Assembly (NCBI RefSeq): GCF_000002235.5
Contig: NW_022145542.1
Location: 310,001 to 374,000, forward strand
DNA length: 64,000 nt
Source of the DNA: Strongylocentrotus purpuratus
Lineage: Eukaryota > Echinodermata > Echinoidea > Camarodonta > Strongylocentrotidae
Direction: 5' to 3'
Below the pieces are notes generated by a model, which saw nothing but the letters and a program-made list of their open reading frames with translations, made no database searches and was not told where the DNA came from. This document shows, in pieces, positions 12,552-25,665 of the stretch (position 1 is the stretch's first letter; each line of letters starts with the position of its first letter). The position numbers were made by a program, and so were the translations under genes.

Positions 12552-12600
12552 AGGTAGGTAGGTAGGTAGGTAGGTAGGTAGGTGTATATATATATATATG
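12552..12600 (+). repeat. (TAGG)n and (TA)n microsatellites
   Basis: About eight TAGG units are followed by an alternating TA run, immediately left of the inverted repeat at 12599. Confidence 0.9.
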
Positions 12601-15600
12601 GGCATTTCCATGTTAAGTGGGTACTTCTGTGATGTAAATATGGTCAAAATTGTTTTCACCCCTAGAGCAATCAAATTTCTCCCTTTGCTTGTCCAATATC
12701 TATATTCTATATATTTATGAGGGAAAAGATAAGTGTGATTTCATGTTAACTTTGCAGAGGTCGTAAAGTAGGACATGTATTGGGGGGAACGTATGTAACA
12801 TTGGACAGAAATTTGTAACTTAAATTACCTCTGATTTATTATTTGCTCAATATATAAATGCAATGTTCATTCATGTGAGTTAAGTATCAATAAAACATCA
12901 ATTTAACAATCATCTCAGAATTTGCTTCTTTTTAAAAAAAATTTATAGCTTTTTTTGTGAATCAGAAAAACAAATATTTAAGGAATGTTTGCAATGTATC
13001 ATGTATTATTGAATGAATAAATCTTTCACACATGTTTTAATGGTGCGTACTCTATTAATTTGGTGTCACTGTGTACTGGATGTTGATGCTATGTTCATAT
13101 ATTCCAGGATAAAATAAAATCTAGAAGTTATAATTGTTGATGCATGTTGGAACCAATTAATAAGAATAGGGAACGTATGTAACGGTTGGACAGAACAGGC
13201 ATCTAAACGTTTGTTTGAATTCTGTTTTGGGACACATATTTCATAATCAATATATTCATAAGCGTTGCATAGGTTAAAATGTTTCATTGTATTGATCATT
13301 TTAAATTGTGGAGAATAAGTGAAATGTGAATGGTCTTTAATTATTAAGTATAATGAAATCAATGAATTTGCCAACTGATATACGGTTTGTAAATCTGTAA
13401 AATAGATTAATTGATAGTTTTGAAATCTTATCTCACCTCTCATTAATCTTTTGACCAACTGCAAAAGCAAGCAACAAACTTCAGTGTACAACTTAAATTG
13501 TCCATGGATGAACCATTTATATAAATTTATACAATTATGAACACCTGAATTGCAAATTCAAATTTAAAAAATGATAAGATAGTAACTATAGTCACATGGA
13601 AAGAAGTTGGCACAATATAGAATAAAAGGCAAACACTAATCATTTCATTGAAATTGAAATTTCACAAAACCTTATATACAAATTTAAAAGTAGTCTAGGT
13701 CTTTAATAGTCAGTAGCCAAAATGTGTCTCGGACACAGAGCCCAATAATAACAGACTGTTAAACAATTGAGCATGCATTTCACTACATGTAAGCATTAGC
13801 TTGTAATCAATTCCCATCAAGACTGGGAAAGTAGTTGACACAATATAGAATAAAAGGCAAACACTATTCATTGATAATTCACAAACATCATGTCGTTAAT
13901 TACAAATTGTCTATACAGGATTTGTATGCTTTTATTCTAGAGTTCTTTTATCTGCTAACTACAATGTGTATGATATTTACCTTTTATATTTCTTCATTTT
14001 TCATAAATGCTCTATTTAATTCTATTTTTGCTCAAAATTATGATCATTCATTTCAAGTAAGTTCAAATCAAATACATGTATTTATAACAATCATTTTGAT
14101 GTAATTCAGATCTGAAATTCAAAAAAGATTTGACACTGCATACTCAATGGGTTATTTTGCATATTATAATGCATCAATTCAATTGAGCATTCATTAAATA
14201 TTTTCAGTAAATAATTGTGTCTTTGTGCCAATTTTCCATGAATTTTATTTGTTTTCATAACACACAAGTCTATTGAGGTGATTAAAACCTTACTGAAGTA
14301 CAACGTGAGAACAATAAATTAGCACGATCCAGCCATTTAATCATGTCTCCTTTTTAACATCAATACACGCAGTTCTAGGTTTTCCTCTTACACGAGAGTC
14401 AGAGAATATTGTAAGGATTTTAAAACCGATGGTTTGGGACGATATCGGGTGTGCTGGACTTTACACAAGTTCTCTGAAGAAGTTGGAATGACTCGATTCA
14501 TTATTAACCAATCTATGAGTAATAAGACATTCATAAATTGTATGGAGCAAGTCATGATTCTGGGGAGAGTTCTGCAAAGGTGAAAAATTGTAATCTAGTG
14601 CTGCTGATGTCTTCCCGAAGGACAGGGTTAGGCATTTTCTTCACTATCTGTTTTCTACATTCCCGAGACACATCCTCACGTGCTGGCCATATAAATAGCC
14701 CCGGATGAGACTCCGACTTGGCCATGTACTTGATGACAAGATCTTCTCCCACAACATCTTTCACCTGAAATCAAAAGAATTAAAGATGAAAAAAATCGTG
14801 AGTTTAAAATCCATTGTGCTAATTCAAATTTAAATGTATTTGTATTGTTTTTCTTTTTTGACTTGTTCAGATTTTCTCACGTTAATAGTAATCATGCACA
14901 TTTTCACTCCAAACAGATAGATATTTCCTGGTTTTGAAACATGAAGGCATTAAATGATTAACAGAAGGATTGTAAAGTATCAATGCAATGATATGACTCA
15001 GGTAATGTAGATGCAATATTTTGTATAATTTAGTGTAGGCTCAATAATGAAATAATTCTTGTGTATAAAATGTCATCCATTGAAAAGTAAAATAATTTAT
15101 TGTGCAGGTTATTCCAATGTTAAATAAATTCCTCAACAATCCTCTTAACAAGAAATTTGTAATGATTTTCGTATTACATTTATTTCACAGCTAAGCATAA
15201 AAATAATTTGCAAGTAAATGAAACCATACAAACTTATTGAAAATGCGAGATCGGCGAGAGTTACCAGTGTTGCATACATGAAAAGCTACATATGGGACTG
15301 TAATGTAATAATATCACTACACGTTAAAATTTAGCACTAGCAGACCACTAGCTAGACAAGAAGAGGAATATATAATCGTACACCACTAAAGTTACACATG
15401 ACTCATTTTCGGAAACATGATCTTTTACTGTATTTCAAAAAGATTTTGAATAACAAATACGTACCATTCCACGATTTTCAAAGCCTAGATCTAATCTAAT
15501 GTTGAGTTGATACTCCAATGATTACGATCGGATGTCGTCTGCTGCTCACGAAACTCCGCGAAAAAACGTACGTAAATAAGACCGAATAGCATTTCTGTCC

Positions 15601-16417
15601 ATCGTGCGTACGTGTCGTTCTAACTACCAGCAACCGTGAACGTACGCACAAACTGGACAGAAGTTATATAGAGCTACACGGCCCCGCGATTGTAGAAGTC
15701 AGCGCATGGATTGCAAGTACAATCAAACGTTGCAGTGCCTTGGTTCACTTGACTGATACGTGGATTATCCATGCGTCATATTCGCGGACGCCACGGTCCG
15801 TTTTTTTAGTTGTTACGTACGTTCGTGAGTTGGACCGAATATTGCACTCCAAATTTTGAATAGATTTTATCTCTATTTGCGTTTATTTTGACGATTTTTT
15901 TCTTGGTCTACATTTCAACCTTCATCAAAAGAGTTGCAAAGCACATAAAACTGTTGGGTGACACAACTAATAATTGTGGGAAAATTCACTCTGAACGTAC
16001 GTAACACAGGTGGACAGAATCTCTCATTCAGCCAATGTAATTTTCAACTCTCTCACTCTCTCTCTTTAAAGCTCAATCGCCGTAACTATGATCAATGCCG
16101 TAATCCACCCGCATCAAAATCTCTTTTCAAAACATGAAACATCAATTTCTTTTTAGAATTTTTATTTGCATCACCCTCAAAATCACACCACTCAACATTT
16201 ACTGATTGTACTTTGGAATTTTTAATAATAATCATTAAAGAAAAGAGGACAACACAACCAAATGACATTATTAGTGCATGGAATTGTCTTTTTTATTTCT
16301 TTATACCATCAACAATGAAAATAAAAACACAGAAAGCCACAGGATATTTATTTAATTTTTCTGTAAGCGCTTTATTCTTTCACACACAGAAGTACCCTAT
16401 TACCGTGGAAATGCCCA
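12599..16417. mobile_element. Candidate TIR-bounded DNA transposon, about 3.8 kb
   Basis: The left end GGGCATTTCCATG...GGGTACTTCTGTG (12599-12630) and the reverse complement of 16386-16417 match at about 28 of 32 positions. Both lie beside alternating TA sequence, so the target duplication cannot be read. Inside, GAACGTAYGTAAC followed by TGGACAGA recurs near 12787, 13170 and 15993, with variants at 15637 and, inverted, at 15596. The only coding signal is the minus-strand exon at 14552-14766. No transposase is recognised, so this would be non-autonomous or strongly decayed. Confidence 0.5.
14552..14766 (-). CDS. Terminal exon of a small uncharacterised protein
   Basis: On the minus strand an acceptor TTTCAG ends at 14767 and the exon reads VKDVVGEDLVIKYMAKS, then GLFIWPAREDVSRE and KMPNPVLRED, ending with a stop at 14552. 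The pattern (acidic opening, YMAKS, a W-P-x-x-E-D centre, then I-V-x-x-x-P-x-P) resembles the C-terminal segment of uncharacterised, often transposon-associated invertebrate proteins. That is from memory and weak. A possible upstream exon ends with ATG at 15467-15465 directly before a GTACGT donor (minus strand). Joined to the acceptor this would give a 72-aa protein, but a longer gene with unseen exons is equally possible. Function unknown. Confidence 0.4.
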
Positions 16418-16613
16418 CATATATAGTCGGATGTAGGTACGGCCGTACATACAACGAAAATAGATTATAGAGGCGACAACGTTAACATAGATACCCGCTA
16501 AATGATAAGGGGTAGAGTAGGCGTGGCGAGTTCGTAGCGAGTTCGTGACGTCATATACTCATGTTTATTCATGAGGCCGCAATACCGGTACCTAAGCACC
16601 TTAGTATGCTACC
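16418..16613. other. Spacer between two elements
   Basis: CpG-containing unique sequence between the 3.8-kb TIR segment and the giant foldback element. It includes a TATGCTACC at 16605-16613, which recurs at 29311-29319. Confidence 0.5.
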
Positions 16614-17139
16614 AGCATATATTGGCACGAGCTTTAGTGGAGTCATGAATATTCATTAGTCCCTACGTCACAGACGTGCGGCGTGCGTAGTGTGTCATAT
16701 ACACATGTACTAGTACATGAGTACGTTTGTAAGTATTAGAACATATACGTTGCTCCGGAATGAAGAGAATCGCTATAAAGGACGAATTACTCCGTGAAGC
16801 CAAGTACGAACAGAGAATTGAAAGCAACTACACTCCCTAATCTAGCTAGTTTTGTAATAACAAATAGGTATTTTTTTTCATAATAGTTTACTCTTTCGTG
16901 GCTTCATACTAAGGAACTTTCAAAAAGATGATTTGTAGAAAAAAGAAAACTGAAGAAAAGAAAACATGTGCACCCAGCAGTTCAATGCAGTTCCTACCTA
17001 TAGGCCTACCTAACCCACCTAAACTTGCATGTTGCTTAAATAGTTGACAGCCACAATATTTAGTACAATAATAGGCGTTTCATGTATTTTAATACTGGTA
17101 AGTTGCTCGATATGATTTGATTCGATATAATTATATCTC

Positions 17140-20030
17140 ATTAATGAAACCATCTAAAGGCTATAAGTCTCAAACATATCTTCACCATTTAACCGAGTGC
17201 CAGCAGCATTAAACCATGCCCCCAAATTTAGTGATCTTCTTTTGGATATCGAAATACCGAGGTTTCACTGGTTTATTTAGCAAAATGAAAATTGTAATAC
17301 TATAATGTTCGAGTACATCACTCAGTATATGATTTGATCAGATATATATCTCATTAATGAAACCATCTAAAGGCTATTATACTCTCAAGCAAACCTGCAC
17401 CATTAAACCGAGTGCCAACACCATTAAACCATGCGCCAAATTTAGTAATCTTCTTTTGTGTGTCGAAAGACCGATGTTTCACTGGTTTATTTAGCACCAT
17501 GAAAATTGTAATACTATAATGTTCGATTACATCACTTTGTATATGATTTGATCCGAGATATATCTCATTAATGAAACCACGCAAAGGCATTCTAGTCTCA
17601 AACAAACCATCACCATTAAACCGAGGGCCAACACCATTAAACCATGCGCCAAATTTAGTAATCTTCTTTTGTGCATCGAAAGACCGAGGTTTCCCGGGTT
17701 TATTTAGGGAATTGGAAATTAGATACTATAATGTTCGATTACATAACTCAGTATAATGAAACCATCTAAAGGCTGTTATAGTCTCAAACAAACCTGCACC
17801 ATTAAACCGAATGCCAACACCATTAAACCATGCGCCAAATTTTGTAATCTTCTTTTGTGTATGGAAAGACCGAGGTTTCCCGGGTTTATTTAGGAAAATG
17901 GAAATTTAATACTGGTAAGATGCTCAATTACATCACAAGGTATATAATTTGATCCGAGATAATCTAATTAATAAAACCATGCAAAGGGATTCCAGTCTCA
18001 AACAAACCTTCACCATTAAACCGAGTGCCAACACCATTAAACCATGTGCCAAATTTAGTTAACTTCTTTTGTGTATCGAAAGACCGAGGTCCCCGGGTTT
18101 ATTTAGGAAAATGGAAATTTGATACTATAATGTTCGATTACATAACTCAGTATTTGATTTGATCAGATATATATCTCATTAATGAAACCATCTAAAGGCT
18201 ATTATAGTCTCAAACAAACCTGCACCATTAAACCGAGTGCCAACACCATTAAACCATGCGCCAAATTTTGTAATCTTCTTTTGTGTGTCGAAAGACCGAG
18301 GTTTCCCGGGTTTATTTAGGAAAATGGAAATTTAATACTGGTAAGATGCTCAATTACATCACAAGGTATATAATTTGATCCGAGATAATCTAATTAATAA
18401 AACCATGCAAAGGGATTCCAGTCTCAAACAAACCTTCACCATTAAACCGAGTGCCAACACCATTAAACCATGTGCCAAATTTAGTTAACCTCTTTTGTGT
18501 ATCGAAAGACCGAGGTCCCCGGGTTTATTTAGGAAAATGGAAATTTGATACTATAATGTTCGATTACATAACTCAGTATTTGATTTGATCAGATATATAT
18601 CTCATTAATGAAACCATCTAAAGGCTATTATAGTCTCAAACAAACCTGCACCATTAAAACGTGTGCCAACACCATTAAACCATGCGCCAAATTTTGTAAT
18701 CTTCTTTTGTGTGTCGAAAGACCGAGGTTTCACTGGTTTATTTAGCACCATGAAAATTGTAATACTATAGTGTTCGATTACATCACTTTGTATATGATTT
18801 GATCCGAGATATATCTCATTAATGAAACCACGCAAAGGCATTCCAGTCCCAAAAAAACCATCAACATTAAACCGAGGGCCAACACCATTAAACCATGCGC
18901 CAACTTTAGTAATCTTCTTTTGTGCATCGAAAGACCGAGGTTTCCCGGGTTTATTTAGGGAATTGGAAATTTGATACTATAATGTTCGATTACATAACTC
19001 AGTATATGATTTGATCAGATATATATCTCATTAATGAAACCATCTAAAGGCTGTTATAGTCTCCAACAAACCTGCACCATTAAACCGAGTGCCAACACCA
19101 TTAAACCATGCGCCAAATTTTGTAATCTTCTTTTGTGTGTCGAAAGACCGAGGTTTCCCGGGTTTATTTAGGAAAATGGAAATTTAATACTGGTAAGATG
19201 CTCAATTACATCACAAGGTATATAATTTGATCCGAGATAATCTAATTAATAAAACCATGCAAAGGGATTCCAGTCTCAAACAAACCTTCACCATTAAACC
19301 GAGTGCCAACACCATTAAACCATGTGCCAAATTTAGTAAACTTTTTTTGTGTATCGAAAGACCGAGGTCCCCGGGTTTATTTAGGAAAATGGAAATTTGA
19401 TACTATAATGTTCGATTACATAACTCAGTATATGATTTGATCAGATATATATCTCATTAATGAAACCATCTAAAGGCTATTATAGTCTCCAACAAACCTG
19501 CACCATTAAACCGAGTGCCAACACCATTAAACCATGTGCCAAATTTAGTAAACTTTTTTTGTGTATCGAAAGACCGAGGTCCCAGGGTTTATTTAGGAAA
19601 ATGGAAATTTGATACTATAATGTTCGATAAAATCGGTCAGTATATGATTTGATTCAATATATATCTCATTAATGAAACCATCTAAAGGCTTTATAGTCTC
19701 AAACAAACCTGCACCATTAAACCGAGTGCGAACACCATTAAACCATGCGCCAAATTCAGTAATCTTCTTTTGTATATCAAAAGACCGAGGTTTCACGGGT
19801 TTATTTAGGAAAATGCAAATTTGATACTATAATGTTCGATAAAAGCGGTCAGTATATGATTTGATTCGATATAATCATTAATGAAACCATCTAAAGGCTT
19901 TATAGTCTCAAACAAACCTGCACCATTTAACCGAGTGCCAACACTATTAAACCATGCGCCAAATTCAGTAAACTTCTTTTGTGTATCGAAATACCGAGGT
20001 TTCACATTTAGGAAAATGGAAATTTAATGT
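17140..20030 (+). repeat. Left-arm tandem array, about 14 units of about 210 bp
   Basis: Units start at GAAACCATCTAAAGGCT near 17149, 17359, 17573, 17757, 17973 and so on to about 19881. Each carries ACCATTAAACCGAGTGCCAA, CCATGCGCCAAATTTAGTAA, CTTTTGTGTATCGAAAGACC and a CCCGGGTTTATTTAGGAAAA segment. Neighbouring units alternate between sub-types (GTATATGATTTGATC versus GTATATAATTTGATCC). Confidence 0.9.
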
Positions 20031-20599
20031 CGGACAATGTCGGACAATTATATATTTATTTTCGGGGGGGGGGGAGGGCTGAAGTGGTTTTCTTGTAAAA
20101 TATATCGTCTTGTCACCAAATCAAATTTTCACAAATTTGACTCTCAGTCGAAGGAGGGGGGGGGGGGGGCAAGATTTTCATCACTGGAGCGGGAGAATAT
20201 TAGCTAGATCATTAAGATGTCTCCATATAATATTATAAGCTAAATAGAAAAATATATTTTTAAAAAGACATAATAGTACAGGGGACGCCACCGTTCGCAT
20301 AATGCTTTACGGTAACAAATTCCACTCTCTGTCGCTTCCTTCCTTTGCTGAGGATTAGGGACATGATAGATCAGCCCAGGCGCGAATCCAGGATTTCTTA
20401 GAAGGGGGGGGGGGCCAAAATTTGGAATTATGCGAGCCAAATATTGGAACGTAATGGTGACCAGCAGTGGTGTAATGAGCAAAAACGTTTGGAGGGCAGA
20501 CAAAAATCCGGGCTCATACATGCGGCCCCGCTAAACGTTTTTCAAAGTGGTCGGGGGTCTTTTTACGATCAGTATTTACGATCAGGTAGAACGTATAGC

Positions 20600-21300
20600 T
20601 TAAATTGGTGATGGGTCTAGGGGCAAAGCCCCGGCGGGGGTGAAGGGGCGGAGCCCCCGGAAGCTCAGGGGGTATGGGCATGTAATGACGGTCAGATGAG
20701 CATCTAGGGGCCCGGCTTAGTGCCCAAGGTGGGGTCCAGGGGCAGAGCCCCCGGAAGCTCAGGGGTTTTAGGCATTTAAATACGGTCAGATAAGCATTCA
20801 GGGCCCCGCCTTAGGGCCATTCGTTATAGGGGCAGAGTCCCCGGAAGCTCAGGGGTTTTAGGCGTTTAATTACTGTCAGATGAGCATATTTTGATACCTT
20901 TTTGTGAAACTGGCATGACCCTAATTAGCGTGGAATCGAGGGGGCGAAGCTCCCAGAAGCTCAGGAGTTTAAGACATTTTATACCGGTCAGATAAGCATT
21001 AAGGAGCCTGGTGAGGTCGAGGGGGCGGAGCCCCAGAAACTCAGCGGTTTTAGGCATTTAATTACGGCCAGATGAACATATTTTGATACCTTATTTGTGA
21101 CACTGGCAGGTTACTTATTGGCGTGGGGTCCAGGGGGCAAAGCCCCCAGAAGCTCAGAGGTTTTAGGCATTAAATTACCGAAAGATGAGCATCCAAGGGC
21201 CCGCCTTAGGGCCCTAGGTGGAATTCAGGGGGCAGAGCCTTCGAAGGCTCAGGGGTTTTAGGCATTTAATCACGGTCAGATGAGCATATTTTGATACCTT
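20600..21300 (+). repeat. Tandem repeat inside the 20377-22314 element, six to seven units
   Basis: Each unit carries GGGGCAGAGCCCCCGGAAGC, TCAGGGGTTTTAGGCATTTA and a CGGTCAGATGAGCAT segment, with spacing of about 90-165 bp. A shorter relative (GGGGTCCAGGGGCAAAGGCC) occurs near 30540 inside another hAT-like element. Confidence 0.75.
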
Positions 21301-22221
21301 ATTATTTTGTGAATCTCGCAGGACACTATTATTTCTTCCATTCTCCCTTTCTTTCTATATTCTCTTTAATATACTTTTTCAAAAAAAGTGTGGGGGTAGC
21401 TCGAGGCCTCCGAGCCCCGCCATTTCGCGGGCTCTGACATGAAGGCCTCTAAATAATCATATTTCTTGCCAGACTGTAAATTGAGGAATTTGTCATTTTC
21501 CAACAAACGGATGCCTTAAAAATTATACTTTACTAAAAAGTGAGGACAATTCTCGGAAAAGTATGTCATTTATACACATTTATAAATCACCGGTATCGAA
21601 TTAGAAATAAACCATGTTTTATTTATAGTGCCCCCCCCCCGCCCGATCTACACCTTGTTGGCGGGACAAAATCGCAACTGATCTCCCCTACCTTTCTTCT
21701 TTCTCTTTTTTTTCTTTCCCTTTCTCTCCTCTTTCCCTTTCCCTTACATTCCTTCTCTCTCGTTTGGGTTTGCTTGGGGGGGGGCAAGGGCCTTTTGCCC
21801 CCCCCCCCCGCCGATCCACACGTTGTTGGCTTAATCGCAACTGATCTCCCTTCTTTTCACCCTTTTCTTTTCTTCTTCCTCTTTTTGTGCCCTTTCAGCT
21901 CTCCTCTTTACCTGTACCTCACTTCTCTTTCTTTGGCAGGGGCGGGGGGGGGGGGGAGAGGGAAGAGCCTTGTGGTCCCTCCCCCGATCCACAACTTGTT
22001 GGCTGAAAAATTGCAACTGATATCCCCCTTCTTCCTCTTTTTATCCTTCCCTTTTTCTCTTCTTTCATTTGTTCTTTCCCTTTCCTTCCTTTTTTCTAAT
22101 TTTTTTGATGGGGGGGGGGGGAGGTAACACCCTTTCGCCCCCCTATATCCTTCTTCTCCCCCCTTTACTTTTATTTTGCCTCTTCTTTCTTAAACTTTCT
22201 CTCCTCTTTCCCTTTCCCTTA

Positions 22222-22225
22222 TTTT

Positions 22226-22265
<40 letters not shown>

Positions 22266-22275
22266 TTGGGGGGGG
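22222..22275 (+). repeat. (CT)n microsatellite followed by poly-T and poly-G
   Basis: About 16 CT units are followed by T and G homopolymers near the right end of the hAT-like element. Confidence 0.9.
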
Positions 22276-23559
22276 GGGGGCAAGGCCCGCTCGGCTCCCC
22301 TGGATCCGCGCCTGGATCAGCCCCTTGATGGCAACGCTGCCACATCCCCACTGTCCCTCCCTCCTTGAAACATAAACAGGCTACACCATCTATGAACTAA
22401 TTGGACGAGAATTGTCGGTAATATACTTGTACCAAGGGAATACTGCGTGGAGGGTGGGCCGAATGGCGCAGCGTGGTCGGACTGATTAAGGGGCGGGGGG
22501 GGGGGGGGCTGGGGCCTGGGATGATGGCTCACGTACATATTTGGGGCACGCCTTTTTTTTCTTTTTCTCTTTTGGTTCAGAAATGTACGTTTTCAATGTT
22601 TTCAATAAATGTTTTCTACAAATATTCGGGGTCACGTGGCGTCCCCCCCGCAAATGTTTAATGAATATAAAATAAAAATAATTACAAAACTGAGAAATAT
22701 CAGCCCAAAGAGGGAGGGAAAAAAACCCCGACCGACCCAATTTTTTGGCTAAAGGGCAATACAACATCTTTATGAATGATAATGACCATTATAAATAGAG
22801 ACTCTCATTCCGCATTATGAATAGCGACCCTCACGTCCATTTTCCTAAATAAACCAGGGAAACCTCGGTCTTTCGATACACAAAAGAAAATTACTAAATT
22901 TGGCGCATGGTTTAATGGTGTTGGCACTCGGTTTAATGGTGTTGGTTTGTTTGAGACTAATATAGCCTTTAGATGGATTCATTAATGGGATATATATCTA
23001 ATCAAATCAGACTTAGTGATGTTATCGAGCATCTTACCAGTATCAAATTTCCAATCCCCTAAATAAACCCGGGAAACCTCGGTCTTTCGATACACAAATT
23101 TTTAAAGAAGATTACTAAATTTGGCGCATGGTTTAATGGTGTTGGCACTCGGTTTAATGGTGATGGTTTGTTTGAGACTATTTAGATGCAGGGGCGTCGC
23201 TAGACCTTTTTCAGCGGGGGGGGGGGGGGTGTAGAGGCCAACGATTACCGACAAAAGTAGCCTCCAATTACCGACAAAATTAAATTTGCAATATCTACAA
23301 AGTCAACCCTATAAACCTGGGGCCGAAGGCTAAAATTGTTTTTCCTATGGACTATCTATAGTACTTGCATATGCGCAAAATGGTCATTTTCCTCGACGAC
23401 ATTAATATACGAATTATTTCTTCAATTTAGTCAGCATCATAGCTATATATTTTAATGCAGGCGCGGAGCTAGGATCTTATTTTAGGGAGGGGCGGTAGTG
23501 AGCAAGAGAATCACTTAAAAGCGTGCTCATAAGGGGGTGTGGGTGATGAGCCTCCCGCG

Positions 23560-24990
23560 CGAAGCGCGGAAGCTTAGACGTTTCCTTAAATTATTAGGAA
23601 AAGAAGACGATTAATTGTACCGTTTTCGACTGGTAATCCTAGGCTGGATGAAGTTTCCCCCCTCCCCCGCGCGAAGCGCGAAAGCTTTGACGTTTCATTA
23701 GATTATTATAAAAAAAAGAAGACGATTTGCTGTACCATTCTCGACTGTTTATCCTTTTCTGAATTCAGTATTCCCCCCGCGCAAAGCGCGGAAGCTTTGA
23801 CGTTTCATTAAATTATGAGAAAAAGCAGACGATTCGGTGTACTGTTCTCGGCTCTTAATCCTAATCTGAATAAAGTTTCCCCATTCCGCGCGAAGCGCGG
23901 AAGTTTTGACGTTTCATTAAATTATTAGAGAAAGAAGACGATTCGTCGTACCGTTTTCGACTCTTAATAAGCCCTATTAATATGAAATCAGTTTCCCCCT
24001 CTCGCGCGAAGCGCGAAAGCTTTGACGTTTCCTCATATCATTTGAGAAAGAACACGATTCGTTGTACCGTTTTCGACTTTAAATAAGCCCTATTAATTTT
24101 GTCTGAATTCAGTTTCCCCCTCTCGCGCGAAGCGCGGAAGCTTTGACTTTTCCTTACATTATGAGAAAAAGCAGACGATTCGGTGTACTGTTCTCGACTC
24201 TTAATCCTAATATGAATGAAGCTTCCCCCTCCCGCGCGAAGAGCGGAAGTTTTGGTTTTATTAAATTATTAGAGAAAGAAGACGATTCGTCGTATCGTTT
24301 TCGACTCTTTAATAAGCCCTATTCATCTGAATTCAGTTTCCCCCTCTCGCGCGAAGCGCGAAAGTTTTTACGTTTCCTCATATCATTAGAGAAAGAACAC
24401 GATTCGTTGTACCGTTTTCGACTTTTAATAAACCCTATTAATTTTGTCTGAATTCAGTTTCCCCCTTCGCGCGAAGCGCGGTAGCTTTGACGTTTCCTTA
24501 AATTATTAGAGAAAGAAGACGATTCGTCGTTCCGTTCTCGACTCGTCTAAATGAAGTTTCCCCTTCCGCGCGAAGCACGGAATTTTTGGCGTTTCATCAC
24601 AATATAGAGAAAGGAACACGATTCCTCGTACCGTTTTCGAATCTTATTAAGCCCTATTCATCTGAATTCACGTTACCCCTCTCGCGCGAAGCGCGAAAGC
24701 TTTGATGTTTCCTCAAATTATTAGAGAAAGAACACGATTCGTTGTAACGTTTTCGACTTTTAGTAAGCCCTATTTGTCTGAATTCAGTTTCCCACTTTCG
24801 CGCGAAGCGCGGAAGCTTTGACGTTTCCTAAATTATTAGAGAAAGAAGACGATTCGTTGTACCGTTCTCGATTCGTCTAAATGAAGTTTCCCCTTCCAGG
24901 CGAAGCGCGGGATTTTTGGCGTTTCATCACAATATAAAGAAAGGAAAATGATTCGTCGTACCGTTGTTGACTCTAAAACCTTGTTTGAAT
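23560..24990 (+). repeat. Tandem array of about 13 units with a GCGCGAAGCGCG hairpin
   Basis: Units of about 100-120 bp each start with a CGCGCGAAGCGCGGAAG palindrome-like core. It is followed by TTTGACGTTTC, an ATTATTAGAGAAAGAAGACG segment, a CGTACCGTTTTCGACTC-type segment and a GAATTCAGTTTCCCC segment. Cores are seen near 23571, 23671, 23779, 23887, 24005, 24126, 24236, 24351, 24471, 24568, 24690, 24801 and 24899. Confidence 0.85.
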
Positions 24991-25259
24991 TTAGTTTCCC
25001 CGAAAATTTTAAACCTCTGATATCTTTAGCTGATATTATAGGAAAGTGAAACTTTGAGAAAATACAAGTATTGTAGTTGTAGTCACTCTCGAAGTCGTCA
25101 CAGCGGATAAGAAGTCGCAGTTCGTAGGGAAAAAAAAACTTGTCGGCCGACCGACAATATACATCTCACCGACTTTAAACTTTTGCATTGATGAGGATCG
25201 AGCAAGAATACCGACACAGCTGACCCGACACAGCAACATATTTACCCGTGTCTTTCTTG

Positions 25260-25665
25260 CTCCCTCGACGAGACGACTCCACCCAACAACCCCCTTTTCT
25301 CTTTTACTCCCACTCCTCCTCTCTCAGACTCTTACCTCCCCTCTCTCTCCTCTCTTTCATCCCCCGTTTCTTTTGTTTCCCTTTCACTCTTTTTTCTTCT
25401 TTTTTTTCCTTTTCTTTCTTTTCTTTCTTTTCCTTTCTTTCCTCTCCCCCTCTTTTTCTTTTTTCTCTTTCTTTCTTCTCTTTTCTTTCCTTTCCTTTCT
25501 TTTCCTTTCTTTCCTTTCTTTTCCTTTCTTTCTTTTCTTTTCCTTTTCTTTTTTTCTTTTCTTTCCCTTCCCCTCTCTTTTTTTCCCTTTCTTTTTTCCC
25601 TCTCTTTTTTTCCCTCTCTTTTTTTCCCTCTCTTTTTTTCCCTCCCCCCTTTTCTCTTTTTCCCG
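25260..25665 (+). repeat. Polypyrimidine tract (CT-rich low complexity)
   Basis: About 400 bp of almost pure C and T. The long open frames on both strands here are composition artefacts. Confidence 0.9.

Larger units (their letters stand above)
20377..22314. mobile_element. hAT-like non-autonomous element in the foldback loop, 1.94 kb
   Basis: The ends are CAGGCGCGAATCCAGG at 20377 and its near reverse complement CCTGGATCCGCGCCTG ending at 22314. A perfect 8-bp duplication GATCAGCC flanks it (20369-20376 and 22315-22322), the hAT hallmark. The interior is a tandem array of gene-free repeats (20600-21300), then three roughly 170-bp units with poly-G or poly-C and CT-rich tracts (21620-22290). 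No transposase is present. Confidence 0.8.

Noticed and set aside
21540..22368. Long overlapping open frames of 99-195 aa
   Set aside because: They read through C/T- and G-rich homopolymer tracts of a hAT-like element; composition alone explains them.
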